From Streptococcus equinus (GTDB lineage: Bacteria > Bacillota > Bacilli > Lactobacillales > Streptococcaceae): a stretch of DNA of 64,000 bases. The notes beneath the pieces were generated by a model. That model had not been told where the DNA came from and ran no database searches. It was given only the letters and a program-made list of their open reading frames with translations. Each line of letters starts with the position of its first letter. Positions within the stretch are counted from its first letter, which is position 1. This document shows, piece by piece, positions 44,396 through 55,300 of this stretch. Position numbers and translations under genes: made by a program. Where the stretch lies: assembly GCF_900101445.1 (NCBI RefSeq), contig NZ_FNKE01000001.1, positions 558,001 through 622,000 of the forward strand, read 5' to 3'.

Positions 44396-45796
44396 ATGCT
44401 TACTTATTCATTGGATAAAAAGGGTGCTATTCCCCTTTATGAACAACTTTATCGTGCAATCAAAAAAGATATTACCATTGGGATTTTAAAAGCTGGAGAA
44501 AAATTGCCATCAAAACGCAACCTAGCCAAACACCTTGGCATATCTATCGTTACGGTAGAAACCAGTTATCAGCAATTAAAAGCTGAAGGCTATATTTACA
44601 GTCAGGCAAAAAAAGGATTCTTCGTTTCAGAAATCAATCCGCACCATCCACCCGTTGAAAAAACCATAAGGTTACTTTCAAATCCAGAAAGCAGGCCAGA
44701 TGACGACAAAGCTTATTTACGACTTAGCAATAACCAGACCAATTCTGAAACTTTTCCATTTGCCACGTGGTCAAAAATTGTTCGTCAAGTTCTTAATAAC
44801 TGCCAAGATGAACTTGTTCACCCCTCGCCAAGTAAAGGTGTTCTGCTACTAAGACAAGCTATCGCTAAACACCTAAATGACTATCGCGGAATGGCTATCG
44901 ACCCACGCCAGATTATCATCGGTGCAGGAACCGAGTATTTGTATACTATTCTCATTCAACTGCTTGGGCTTGATAAAACTGTCGCACTTGAGGAACCAAG
45001 TTATTCAAAAATCCGCAAAATTTATCAACAATTTCATGTCAAACAAACCTTCATTGATATGGAAAATGACGGACTTAGTATGTCACAACTAAAAGAAACA
45101 GATGCCGATATTGTCCACCTTTCTCCTTCGCACCAATTTCCTACAGGAGCTATTTTATCTATCAGCAAACGTTATGAACTTTTAAGTTGGGCAAATCAAG
45201 GCAATCGTTATATCATTGAGGATGATTATGATAGTGAATTTCGCTTTCAAGGGCTACCGATTCCTAGCCTTCAAGAGATTGATAGCCTCGGAAAAGTCAT
45301 TTATATCAATACTTTTAGCAAAAGCTTGGCTTCAACTTTACGTATTAGTTATATGATTTTGCCGCCGCAATTATTGGAACGCTTTGAAAAGCAACTTAGC
45401 TTTTACAATAACACTGTCTCAAACTTACAACAATACACCCTTGCTTACTTTATTAACGACGGTTATTTTGAAAAGCATTTAAATCGTATGCGACTTTTTT
45501 ATCAGAAAAAACGTGATACCTTCATCCAAAAATTATTAGCCAGTCCACTCAAAAATCACATCAGTATCCATGATGAAGAATCTGGTTTGCATTTTATCAT
45601 GACCATTAAAAGTGACCTAGCAGAAGATGACATTTGCAGGCAAGCTCTGGCAAATGGCTTACAAATGACAGCTATTTCCCACTATTACCAAGGGGAAAAT
45701 AAGCATTTTGACAAGTCTTTCATCGTTAATTATGCTAATATTTCTAATCAAGATATCGAAAAGATCATTAATATTTTATCGCAAATCATTCTTTGA
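44396..45796 (+). CDS. pdxR: PdxR-type MocR regulator (GntR HTH plus aminotransferase domain)
   Basis: A 466-residue fusion of an N-terminal GntR winged helix (about 10-75, YEQLYRAIKKDITIGILKAGEKLPSKRNLAKHLGISIVTV) and a fold-type I aminotransferase-like domain that binds PLP as effector. The PLP Lys lies in INTFSKSLASTLRISYMI. It is divergent from pdxST, the arrangement typical of PdxR, which activates pdxST and represses itself. The ATG follows GGAG. Confidence 0.93.
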   Translation: MLTYSLDKKGAIPLYEQLYRAIKKDITIGILKAGEKLPSKRNLAKHLGISIVTVETSYQQLKAEGYIYSQAKKGFFVSEINPHHPPVEKTIRLLSNPESRPDDDKAYLRLSNNQTNSETFPFATWSKIVRQVLNNCQDELVHPSPSKGVLLLRQAIAKHLNDYRGMAIDPRQIIIGAGTEYLYTILIQLLGLDKTVALEEPSYSKIRKIYQQFHVKQTFIDMENDGLSMSQLKETDADIVHLSPSHQFPTGAILSISKRYELLSWANQGNRYIIEDDYDSEFRFQGLPIPSLQEIDSLGKVIYINTFSKSLASTLRISYMILPPQLLERFEKQLSFYNNTVSNLQQYTLAYFINDGYFEKHLNRMRLFYQKKRDTFIQKLLASPLKNHISIHDEESGLHFIMTIKSDLAEDDICRQALANGLQMTAISHYYQGENKHFDKSFIVNYANISNQDIEKIINILSQIIL

Positions 45797-45841
45797 TTTT
45801 TTTGTAATTTATATTTTTTCCAAACAATTCAAAAAATACTA

Positions 45842-45870
45842 TTGACAAAGTTCGGTTTTTGCTTTAATAT
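45842..45870 (+). promoter_or_regulatory. Promoter of the glycine riboswitch transcript
   Basis: Consensus TTGACA (45842-45847) and TAATAT (45865-45870) with exactly 17-bp spacing. Confidence 0.8.
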
Positions 45871-45904
45871 AGTATTCAAATCAAATAGCAAACCGAATGA
45901 TGTC

Positions 45905-46149
45905 ATTCAGGAGAAGAAAGCTTGCCTTTCGCCGAAGGAGTTACGCTCTCAGGTGTCATAGACAGGACTGGGTGATGGACGGACTTCTGGAGAGACCTAG
46001 TCATTTTTTAATGACACTAGTGACCTTTCGTTAGTATGTTTTTAAGGACTGAGTATTGTAATACTAACATGAAAGAACTAGACAGGCGCCGAAGGGGCAA
46101 GGCTAGACACGCATCTAGCTCAAACTCTCAGGCAAAAGGACAGAAGATA
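45905..46149 (+). promoter_or_regulatory. Tandem glycine riboswitch
   Basis: Two glycine-aptamer-like modules in series. The first contains CGCCGAAGGAG and GCTCTCAGGTGTCATAGACAG. The second begins TGGAGAGACC and contains GGCGCCGAAGGGGCAA and ACTCTCAGGCAAAAGGACAG. A linker and an extended stem of the second module lie between. It precedes a hairpin terminator and an AGCS amino acid symporter gene. Confidence 0.92.
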
Positions 46150-46204
46150 AGAATCGATTAACAGGTAAGGTGTATTATCTTTGTCAGTCTTCTTATCACT
46201 TTTC

Positions 46205-46236
46205 AGGAGTTATCACTACGATAACTCCTTTTTTCT
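46205..46236 (+). terminator. Glycine riboswitch attenuator
   Basis: A perfect stem AGGAGTTATC-ACTAC-GATAACTCCT followed by TTTTT, about 50 nt before the AGCS start codon. It is the expression platform of the riboswitch. Confidence 0.88.
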
Positions 46237-46287
46237 ATTCTAACTGGCATCATAGGACGCTATGTTTTATAGGAGACTTATTCGTAT

Positions 46288-47619
46288 ATGCTAAACTTTT
46301 TTACAATGCTAGATGATATTGTCTGGGGTGCCCCACTGCTTATTCTCTTGGTGGGAACAGGGATTTATTTAACTGTTCGTCTTGGCTTACTCCAGGTTTT
46401 GAAATTACCTAAAGCCTTTAAATTAATTTTCGCTGACGATAAAGGGCAAGGGGATATTTCTAGTTTTGCCGCTCTTGCTACTGCTCTTGCAGCAACTGTT
46501 GGTACTGGTAACATCGTTGGTGTGGCAACAGCTATCAAAGCTGGTGGTCCTGGAGCCCTCTTTTGGATGTGGATTGCTGCTTTCTTTGGTATGGCAACAA
46601 AATACTCTGAAGGACTTCTTGCTATCAAATACCGCACACGTGATGATAACGGTGAAGTTTCTGGGGGACCAATGTACTATATCCTAAACGGTATGGGCAA
46701 ACGCTGGAAACCACTTGCTATCTTCTTTGCTGTCGCTGGTATCCTCGTTGCTTACTTTGGTATTGGTACTTTCTCTCAAGTTAACTCAATCACATCATCA
46801 CTTGAAAATTCATTTGGCTTAGCGCCACAAATTGTTAGTATCGTTGTTGCTGTGGTGGTTGCCATCATCATCTTTGGTGGGATCAAATCAATCTCAAAAG
46901 TTGCCGAGAAAGTTGTTCCTTTCATGGCGATTATCTACATCCTTGCAACTTTAGCTGTCATCTTTACAAACTTCAATCAAATTCTTCCAGCATTTGGTCA
47001 AATCTTCACTGGTGCTTTTACTGGCACAGCTGCTGTTGGTGGTTTTGCTGGTGCTGTTGTTAAAGAGGCTATCCAAAAAGGTATCGCGCGTGGGGTCTTC
47101 TCAAATGAATCTGGTCTAGGTTCAGCACCAATTGCTGCTGCCGCTGCAAAAACTGAAGAACCTGTTGAACAAGGGCTTATCTCAATGACTGGTACTTTCA
47201 TTGATACGATTATCATTTGTACTTTGACTGGTCTTTCAATCATCGTTACTGAGAAATGGACTGTAGCTGGTCTAGAAGGTGCACCTCTAACTCAAGCAGC
47301 ATTCTCATCTCTCTTTGGAACTCCTGGTGCTCTTGCTCTAACTTTCTGTCTTGTTCTTTTTGCCTTTACGACAATTCTTGGTTGGTCATACTACGGTGAA
47401 CGTTGCTTTGAATTCCTTTTTGGAACAAAACACATCAAACTTTATCGCGTTATTTTTGTCATCATGGTTGCTCTTGGTGGTTTCCTAAAACTTGAGCTTA
47501 TCTGGATTATTGCTGATATCGTTAATGGCCTCATGGCTCTACCAAACCTTATCGCTCTACTTGCTCTCTCACCAGTTATTATCCGTGAAACAAAAAACTA
47601 TTTTGCTCGCATGAAATAA
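46288..47619 (+). CDS. Alanine/glycine:cation symporter (AGCS family)
   Basis: A membrane sodium- or proton-coupled amino acid importer, 443 residues with about ten hydrophobic segments. Family signatures are AATVGTGNIVGVATAIKAGGPGALFWMW and the GGPMYYILNGMGK motif. ANESGLG-type FSNESGLGSAPIAAAAAKT is also present. Control by the upstream tandem glycine riboswitch points to glycine as substrate or signal. In similar systems excess glycine may turn the importer off, but the direction is inference. Confidence 0.93.
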   Translation: MLNFFTMLDDIVWGAPLLILLVGTGIYLTVRLGLLQVLKLPKAFKLIFADDKGQGDISSFAALATALAATVGTGNIVGVATAIKAGGPGALFWMWIAAFFGMATKYSEGLLAIKYRTRDDNGEVSGGPMYYILNGMGKRWKPLAIFFAVAGILVAYFGIGTFSQVNSITSSLENSFGLAPQIVSIVVAVVVAIIIFGGIKSISKVAEKVVPFMAIIYILATLAVIFTNFNQILPAFGQIFTGAFTGTAAVGGFAGAVVKEAIQKGIARGVFSNESGLGSAPIAAAAAKTEEPVEQGLISMTGTFIDTIIICTLTGLSIIVTEKWTVAGLEGAPLTQAAFSSLFGTPGALALTFCLVLFAFTTILGWSYYGERCFEFLFGTKHIKLYRVIFVIMVALGGFLKLELIWIIADIVNGLMALPNLIALLALSPVIIRETKNYFARMK

Positions 47620-47623
47620 AGCA

Positions 47624-47655
47624 AACACTCCTGAAATCGTTCAGGAGTGTTTTTT
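47624..47655. terminator. Terminator after the AGCS gene
   Basis: The stem ACACTCCTGA-AATCGT-TCAGGAGTGT with a T6 tract overlaps the end of the convergent HAD gene. Confidence 0.9.
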
Positions 47656-48475
47656 AATGTGATTCTAGGTATTGTTCAATCACTTGAAAAACACCTGATT
47701 TAGCATTCGATGGTGCTATAAAGTTTGCAGCAGCTTTCACTGCCTCGCTAGCATTTTCCATTGCATAAGAATATTTCGCTAAGCGTAACATAGCGATATC
47801 GTTATCGCCATCTCCAAATGTCATGACCTGATCAGCTGAAATGCCTTTTAAGGCCATCAGCTCTTTTATCCCTAGTGCCTTATCAACACCAGGCAAAACC
47901 ACATCAATAGCCCCAAATCCACTAGCCATTGGCACTAAATCAGGAAATTCTTTTCTGAAATCCTGGCTAACACTTTCAAACAAAGCCATGGGGAGCTGCA
48001 TGGTAATTTTGTTAATCTTTTCTTGTGGCAAGTCAAGCATACTATCAAGTAAAATCACATTTGGAAAGCTGGCATTGTAGTATTTCAAGCGCTCCGCATT
48101 ACCTAGATTCTGGCAAATATAAGCTCCTTTTGTCATGTAAGAATGCTCTGGCGATGAAATCACGATATGATAGTCATCAAAATGATCCTCATAGTATTGT
48201 AAAAAGTGCTGCAATTGCTGTGCACTTAGATTTTTCAGGTAAATCGTCTTGTCCTTAACAAGCAAATGGCTACCATTACCAACAACATAAGACAAACGAT
48301 TGGCCAAATTTCCAAAAACAATCTTCATTCGCGAGATTTGATTACCCGTCGCCACGACAAATAGAATTTCTCTTTTATCCAACTCATCCAATAGTTGCTC
48401 AAAACGCTTGGCTTCAAATTGCCCCTTTTCATCTAAGAATGTTCCATCCATATCCACTGCTATGAGTTTTATCAT
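47654..48475 (-). CDS. Cof-type HAD phosphatase
   Basis: A class IIB HAD hydrolase, 273 residues from MIKLIAVDMDGTFLDEKG (ATG at 48475). Earlier in-frame starts lack a ribosome site. Motif I is DMDGTF, motif II VVATGN, and motifs III-IV include KALGIKELMALKG and TFGDGDNDIAMLRLAKYSYAMENA. Such enzymes dephosphorylate sugar phosphates or cofactors. The substrate is not deducible. A similar gene occurs at 54335-55153. Confidence 0.88.
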   Translation of the reverse strand: MIKLIAVDMDGTFLDEKGQFEAKRFEQLLDELDKREILFVVATGNQISRMKIVFGNLANRLSYVVGNGSHLLVKDKTIYLKNLSAQQLQHFLQYYEDHFDDYHIVISSPEHSYMTKGAYICQNLGNAERLKYYNASFPNVILLDSMLDLPQEKINKITMQLPMALFESVSQDFRKEFPDLVPMASGFGAIDVVLPGVDKALGIKELMALKGISADQVMTFGDGDNDIAMLRLAKYSYAMENASEAVKAAANFIAPSNAKSGVFQVIEQYLESH

Positions 48476-48546
48476 CTTTTTCACCATTTCAATTTTTTCT
48501 AATACCATGATAGCAGTTTCAAAAAACTTTAGCAAAAGTACAACAC

Positions 48547-48576
48547 AAAAAAGGAAGTATAACTACTTCCTTTTCA
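48547..48576 (-). terminator. Terminator of the Bsp-like protein gene
   Basis: Minus-strand AAGGAAGTA-GTTA-TACTTCCTT followed by TTTTG. Confidence 0.85.
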
Positions 48577-48578
48577 TT

Positions 48579-51500
48579 TTAAATATCGGTCACTTTGACA
48601 AATGGATTGCCAAGACCATTGATATCACCTGATTGTGTACTTTGTTCTCTCCAAAGCCATTCGATAGGATACCAGCCGTTGTTTGCTGCATTGTATGGAT
48701 CATAGACATAGGTATTTCCATTTGAATACCCTTTAAGGACAATTTCGTGACTTGTTCCAAAGCCCCAAGGTGAAAACCTATCTTGTTGAACAGCTGCCAG
48801 AACGTGGTGCCCTTCTTTCAGTGCATCAATCAATTGAGATGAGCTATGAAGTACAGTCGCTGTCATTCCCCAATGTTGCGCTGCAATCACGACACCTCGT
48901 CCAGTTGTCCCAGCATCACCGCGATTGAATTCAACGGTATTGTTATAGAGATAAGCACAGATAGTTGTAGGCAAAATTTCCGTTCCTGTTAATGATGAAA
49001 CAACCATTGCTACACTAGTTGGGGCACAAGCTGTTGAAGCCATTCTATAGCCTCCGAAAGTAATATTTGCCCAACGTCCGTCACGTTGATTGTAATATGG
49101 GGTATTGAAATTCGTACGTTTGACAGTAAATTCAGTTGATATTAAGAAATACATTTGTCCATTATCAGACTGGTAAACATGAATGTGATACGTTCCTGTA
49201 CCAGAGTGATTTGAGACGTTAATAAGACCTACTGCATTTGTTCCAGAAGTATTGGCATCATACCATCTGATGTCATCTTGATCATTTACATCAGACCAAA
49301 CGGCATATTTTACAGTACCATTTGAATAAACACCAGAAATGTTAACGCCGTACACGCCAGTTCCCTTATAAGAGGTTGAAACACTAGTGGTTACTTCCTT
49401 GTTGTTAAAAGCATATTGACCTAGATTATAGCCGATAGTTTCACCATCTTTGGTCTTAACATAGACGTGAACGGTATAGTCAGCCGAAATGTTATGATGA
49501 TATTTTTCATCAACCGTAATAATGACTTTTCCGTTTGAAACGTTTGAACTTGTATACCAATGAAGATTTTTCTGTGCAGAATCAGACCAAGCAGCAACGG
49601 TTACACTAGCAATATCTTTTGATGACTCTGTTTCCGCAATTACAACCTGTAAACTACCTTTTGAAGCATCGTAATTTTGAACAACTACTGTTGGTTTTGT
49701 TTGTGACTCATTAAAAATTAAATCAACACCGTCTGACCCTGAAAGGCATGTAAAGGAATGAGTAACTTCATTTGTACCATAAACATGAACATTGTAATGT
49801 CCAGACTCAAACTTATGATTTTTAGCGTAGAAAGTATAGACATAAGAACCATCAGCTTGCTTAGTAGCGTGATACCACTTCATATCATCTTGACCATTTT
49901 TACTTGTCCAAGTTGGTAATTGAATATCATGAACATAAACTGGAACATCTATCACCGTTACTTTTGCAGAATAGTCTGTTAGCTTTTCAATTTGAACCCT
50001 TACTTCTGGTTTTGGCACGTTAATACTTGTTGCACTGATACATACCATTTTCCCCTTAACAACAGCATAGGTGTGAATGAGGTATGTCCCATAATCGCCA
50101 GTATACTTAGCCATTAGTTGACCATTAGTTGGAACCTTATACCAAATCAAATCATCTTGGTCATTTTGGGCTGACCAAACAGCATGGTAAACAGTCAAAT
50201 CTGAGCTGACATCGCTTGGCATGCTGATTTGAATACCATTAGTCGTTAAAGTTGGCTGAACATGAACATCACTGAAATGGTAATCAGATTGGAAGCTTGT
50301 ACCTGTTAAACAAGTCAATGAATTCGTAACTGCATTCGTTCCATAGACATGAACATTGTATTTACCACCTTCTAGATTGTGTTCAGCAATGCTGAAGATT
50401 CTTGTAAAGGTGCCATCGGCGTTCTTAGTAGTACTATACCACTGGATGTCATCCTGACCGCCTTTTTCTGTCCAAGTTGGTAGTTGAATACTAGTGATAT
50501 ATATTGGAGTATCACTAACTGTCACTTTGTAGCTTGTGTCATTAATTTTAGTAATCGTCACTTTAGCACTTGGTTTTGGAACATCAATACTTGTCGCACT
50601 GATGCATGTCATTTGACCTTTAATCACAGCGTAAGTATGGATAAGATAAGTGCCATAATCACCAGTGTACTTAGCTGTCAGTTGACCATTAGCTGGAACT
50701 TTGTACCAAATCAAATCGTCTTGGTCATTTTTGGCTGACCAAACAGCATGGTAAACGGTCATATCTGAGCTAACATCACTTGGCATGCTGATGTGGATAC
50801 CATTAGCGGTTAAAGTTGGTTGAACTTTAACATCACCAAACTGATAATCTCCTTGGAAACTTGTACCAGTAAGACCTATTAGCAAATTCGTAACTGCACT
50901 TGTCCCATAAACGTGGACATTATATTTACCACTTTCTAGGTTATGCTCAGCAATGCTGAAGGTCCTTGTAAAGGTACCATCAGCATTTTGAGTAGTACTA
51001 TACCACTGGATGTCATCTTGACCGCCTTTTTCTGTCCAAGTTGGTAGTTGAATACTAGTGATGTAAGCTGGGATATCACTGACTGTCACTTTGTAAGTTG
51101 TGCCATTGACTTTTGTGATTGTGACCTTAGCACTTGGTTTTGGCACATCAATGGTACGACCGTTTAAGCCAATCATTTGACCATTGAGATTTTGGTAAGT
51201 ATGGATATTGTATTTTCCGTATGAACCAGTGTATTTGGCTACGACATGTCCATTGCTATCAGCTGTGTACCAAATTAGGTCATCTTGACCATTGACCTCA
51301 GACCAAACAGCAAACATGATTTTAGCACCTGCTGGAGTAGCTTGATTATACTGAATGTCAAAGCCTTTATTAGTCAAGGTCGCGCTGGTTACTTCGTCTG
51401 TAGCGTTTCCTGTTGCTCCGCGTTCAGCGACAAGTTTTTGACTGTCATTAGCAGTAATTTCTGGCTTAGCGTCTTGTGATTCATCCGTAAGCTGACTACT

Positions 51501-51932
51501 GTCTGTGGCATCAAGCATTGGCTCAGTTTGATTTTCAGAAAGATTTTCAACCTGCTCAGACTCAGTACCAGTGGAATTACTGTCATCAGCACTTGTTGCT
51601 TCTTTGTCGTCATTTACTTCTGTTTGCTCAGTAGTTGTCGTACTTTGCTCATCATTAATTGAACTAGGTGCTGACTCAGAATTAAGCTCATTTGCCTTAT
51701 CATTTTCTGGCAAATCACTAGTTTCTTCAGACAAACCAGCATCAGCCTGATAATTTTCACTATTGACATCAGCTAACACGCTATTAACAGTGGCGCTCGT
51801 ACTTGCTTGCACTTCATCAGCGCAAACACCACCTGCTCCAATAGCCGTCAGCAAGACACCTGATAACAAAAGTGTTCCAATAACACCGTAGGCTTTTGAT
51901 TTTTTTATTGTTCCGTGACCTTTAACTCTCAT
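48579..51932 (-). CDS. Secreted GBS Bsp-like repeat protein with C39-like peptidase domain
   Basis: A 1117-residue secreted protein. The start ATG at 51932 follows GGAG. A signal peptide ends near GVCADEV, then comes an acidic Ser/Thr/Glu linker (about 45-180). Eight GBS Bsp-like beta repeats follow (about 186-940), alternating two types with signatures QDDLIWY and QDDIQWY plus HTY/HVYG endings. The C-terminal domain resembles C39-like cysteine peptidases or amidases: ACAPTSVAMV with the catalytic Cys, TSHEIVLKGY with His and VYDPYN with Asp. There is no LPXTG anchor. A cell-surface wall-remodelling or adhesion role is inferred. Confidence 0.85.
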   Translation of the reverse strand: MRVKGHGTIKKSKAYGVIGTLLLSGVLLTAIGAGGVCADEVQASTSATVNSVLADVNSENYQADAGLSEETSDLPENDKANELNSESAPSSINDEQSTTTTEQTEVNDDKEATSADDSNSTGTESEQVENLSENQTEPMLDATDSSQLTDESQDAKPEITANDSQKLVAERGATGNATDEVTSATLTNKGFDIQYNQATPAGAKIMFAVWSEVNGQDDLIWYTADSNGHVVAKYTGSYGKYNIHTYQNLNGQMIGLNGRTIDVPKPSAKVTITKVNGTTYKVTVSDIPAYITSIQLPTWTEKGGQDDIQWYSTTQNADGTFTRTFSIAEHNLESGKYNVHVYGTSAVTNLLIGLTGTSFQGDYQFGDVKVQPTLTANGIHISMPSDVSSDMTVYHAVWSAKNDQDDLIWYKVPANGQLTAKYTGDYGTYLIHTYAVIKGQMTCISATSIDVPKPSAKVTITKINDTSYKVTVSDTPIYITSIQLPTWTEKGGQDDIQWYSTTKNADGTFTRIFSIAEHNLEGGKYNVHVYGTNAVTNSLTCLTGTSFQSDYHFSDVHVQPTLTTNGIQISMPSDVSSDLTVYHAVWSAQNDQDDLIWYKVPTNGQLMAKYTGDYGTYLIHTYAVVKGKMVCISATSINVPKPEVRVQIEKLTDYSAKVTVIDVPVYVHDIQLPTWTSKNGQDDMKWYHATKQADGSYVYTFYAKNHKFESGHYNVHVYGTNEVTHSFTCLSGSDGVDLIFNESQTKPTVVVQNYDASKGSLQVVIAETESSKDIASVTVAAWSDSAQKNLHWYTSSNVSNGKVIITVDEKYHHNISADYTVHVYVKTKDGETIGYNLGQYAFNNKEVTTSVSTSYKGTGVYGVNISGVYSNGTVKYAVWSDVNDQDDIRWYDANTSGTNAVGLINVSNHSGTGTYHIHVYQSDNGQMYFLISTEFTVKRTNFNTPYYNQRDGRWANITFGGYRMASTACAPTSVAMVVSSLTGTEILPTTICAYLYNNTVEFNRGDAGTTGRGVVIAAQHWGMTATVLHSSSQLIDALKEGHHVLAAVQQDRFSPWGFGTSHEIVLKGYSNGNTYVYDPYNAANNGWYPIEWLWREQSTQSGDINGLGNPFVKVTDI
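49998..51125. repeat. Tandem 564-bp duplication inside the Bsp-like gene
   Basis: Segments 50562-51125 and 49998-50561 each encode one pair of Bsp-like repeats (188 residues) of near-identical sequence, indicating internal duplication and a potential for copy-number change. Confidence 0.8.
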
Positions 51933-52014
51933 AATAATCTCCAATAAACTTTTTAACCTTTAAGTTTATTCTATCACTTTTTATGAAAAAGCGCTTTCTT
52001 ATTTTCCGTTTATT

Positions 52015-52046
52015 TCAAAAAATCCCCGCTAAAAGAGCGAGGAATT
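52015..52046 (-). terminator. Terminator of the 500-residue GH1 gene
   Basis: Minus-strand CCTCGC-TCTTTTA-GCGGGG followed by ATTTTTTG. Confidence 0.8.
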
Positions 52047-52058
52047 TATTTATCAGTT

Positions 52059-53627
<1,569 letters not shown>

Positions 53628-53656
53628 TTATTATCTTGGAAAATGATACTATCCCA

Positions 53657-54310
53657 CTACAAATAAGCTGATAAAATTTCAGACACCACACGATAACCAT
53701 CGACATTAAGGTGAAGACCATCAACTGTACGATTTAGTGGTAACTCACCACTTTCATCGCACAAAGCATCATGCAGATTAAGGTATGTCACACCATCTCC
53801 TGACAAGTTAGATAGCAAATTATTTAATTGATTGATGCTATCGTTATTACGATGACTTGGTGTGCGGACAAATCTTGGTGACTCATTCATTGGAAAAACA
53901 GAAAGCAAGATAATCTGAGTTTCAGGCAACTTTTGTTGAATAGTAGCTATGATAGTGTCAATCGTTTCACGCACTTCTTCTGGCTGTCTGGTCTTTAAAT
54001 CATTAACCCCAATCAAGAGAACAACTTTACTTGGTTTCAAATCTAAAACTTGTGTATTCAGATGTTCTAAAAGCTGCAAACTGTTGATGCCATGAACACC
54101 GCGGTTATAAAGCGGTAAATCCGACGTCAGCATTTCATGAATGGGAAAGTACTCAGTGATAGAATCTCCAGCAAAGACAATATTTGGCTGTTTTACCAGT
54201 TGGTTCAAGGCGTCGTATTTTTCCCACAACTGTGTTTGTTGGTCAGCTAAGATTTGCTTACGAAATTCTGTCACATCAGCTTTGTGATATAGTTCTTGAA
54301 AATCAGTCAT
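53657..54310 (-). CDS. SGNH/GDSL-type hydrolase
   Basis: A 217-residue esterase or acetylhydrolase-like protein of the SGNH superfamily. Block I is FAGDSITEYFP with the nucleophile Ser, block II GVHGINS, block III GVNDLK, and block V DGLHLNVDGY with the Asp/His pair. There is no signal peptide, so it is probably cytoplasmic. A deacetylase for modified oligosaccharides or a lipase-like role is possible. It lies between a HAD phosphatase and the GH1 gene. Confidence 0.88.
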   Translation of the reverse strand: MTDFQELYHKADVTEFRKQILADQQTQLWEKYDALNQLVKQPNIVFAGDSITEYFPIHEMLTSDLPLYNRGVHGINSLQLLEHLNTQVLDLKPSKVVLLIGVNDLKTRQPEEVRETIDTIIATIQQKLPETQIILLSVFPMNESPRFVRTPSHRNNDSINQLNNLLSNLSGDGVTYLNLHDALCDESGELPLNRTVDGLHLNVDGYRVVSEILSAYL

Positions 54311-54334
54311 TTTTTCTCCTTTTTGACTATTCTA

Positions 54335-55153
54335 TCACAAATCTGACTCATTCAAGAAATGTCGCGCAAGAACTTGCAAGACACCATTTTCTTGATTTGA
54401 CGGAGCTTGATAGCTGGCTACGTTTTTAATTTCCTGCGGAGCATTGGCCATAGCAAAGGAATATTTAGCTAGTTTTAGCATTTCAATATCATTGCCACCA
54501 TCACCAAAGACCATCAGATTTTCAGGACCATAACCCCAGTGATTGAGCAAGAAATCAAGCCCAGTTCCTTTATGCACATGCGAAGGAATGACATCAATAC
54601 AACCAAAACCGCTAGAGGTCGCAGTTAGCTGATAATCCGCAAAAAGAGCATTAATGTCTTCTCTCACTTGGAAAGTCAACTCATCACGAACCAGTAAAGT
54701 GACTTTAAAATAATCATCCTCAGGAATTGGATGTAGATTATCAACGTATTTTAAAACAGGCAAATAATAGCTAAGCAAGTCCTTAATTTTTTTCGGTGTC
54801 GACATTGGCAAATAAGACGAAGTTTTCCCAGCCAAATTAATCACCGTATCTGGATAATGTTTTTCGATATAATTAACCAAAGCTGAGATGGCTTCTACTG
54901 TTTCAAATTCTTCCTGCAAAGTTCGACCATTTTCAATAATGTGACCGCCATTTTCAGCCACAAAAGACATTAGATGTTTATGTTTGGGAAATTGTTGGAT
55001 AATCTGACGATACTGATTACCACTTGCTACCACAAATTTGATGCCTTCTGCCATAAAATGATCAAACAAGCGGTCAAATAAAACCTTGTCATAAGTCTTT
55101 TTATCTGTTAAAAAAGTTCCGTCCATATCGGTTGCAATTACTTTTACTGTCAT
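54335..55153 (-). CDS. Cof-type HAD phosphatase
   Basis: A 272-residue HAD IIB phosphatase with DMDGTFLTDKK, VVASGNQYRQI, the cap domain, and MVFGDGGNDIEMLKLAKYSFAMANAP. It is a paralogue of the gene at 47654-48475. The start follows AAGGAGGG. A TATAAT lies about 20 bp upstream (plus 55172-55177). Located within the cel region, it may act on sugar phosphates, but this is only context. Confidence 0.88.
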   Translation of the reverse strand: MTVKVIATDMDGTFLTDKKTYDKVLFDRLFDHFMAEGIKFVVASGNQYRQIIQQFPKHKHLMSFVAENGGHIIENGRTLQEEFETVEAISALVNYIEKHYPDTVINLAGKTSSYLPMSTPKKIKDLLSYYLPVLKYVDNLHPIPEDDYFKVTLLVRDELTFQVREDINALFADYQLTATSSGFGCIDVIPSHVHKGTGLDFLLNHWGYGPENLMVFGDGGNDIEMLKLAKYSFAMANAPQEIKNVASYQAPSNQENGVLQVLARHFLNESDL

Positions 55154-55171
55154 AACACCCTCCTTGCCCCC

Positions 55172-55177
55172 ATTATA
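55172..55177 (-). promoter_or_regulatory. Promoter -10 of the HAD-SGNH unit
   Basis: Minus-strand TATAAT upstream of the HAD gene. A 13-mer ATAGTATCATTTT lies about 30 bp further upstream and recurs upstream of the GH1 gene. Confidence 0.5.
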
Positions 55178-55265
55178 CGCTAGCTTTCTGAAAAAAGCTT
55201 TGAGTATATTCAGAAAAAATGATACTATGACACGAAAAAATCTAACTTCCCTTTCATTTCAAAAC

Positions 55266-55294
55266 AAAAAAAGAACGGGTAAACCCGTTCTTAA
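55266..55294 (-). terminator. celD terminator
   Basis: Minus-strand AAGAACGGG-TTTA-CCCGTTCTT followed by TTTTTG, ending the celB-celD operon. Confidence 0.9.
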
Positions 55295-55300
55295 ATTCTA

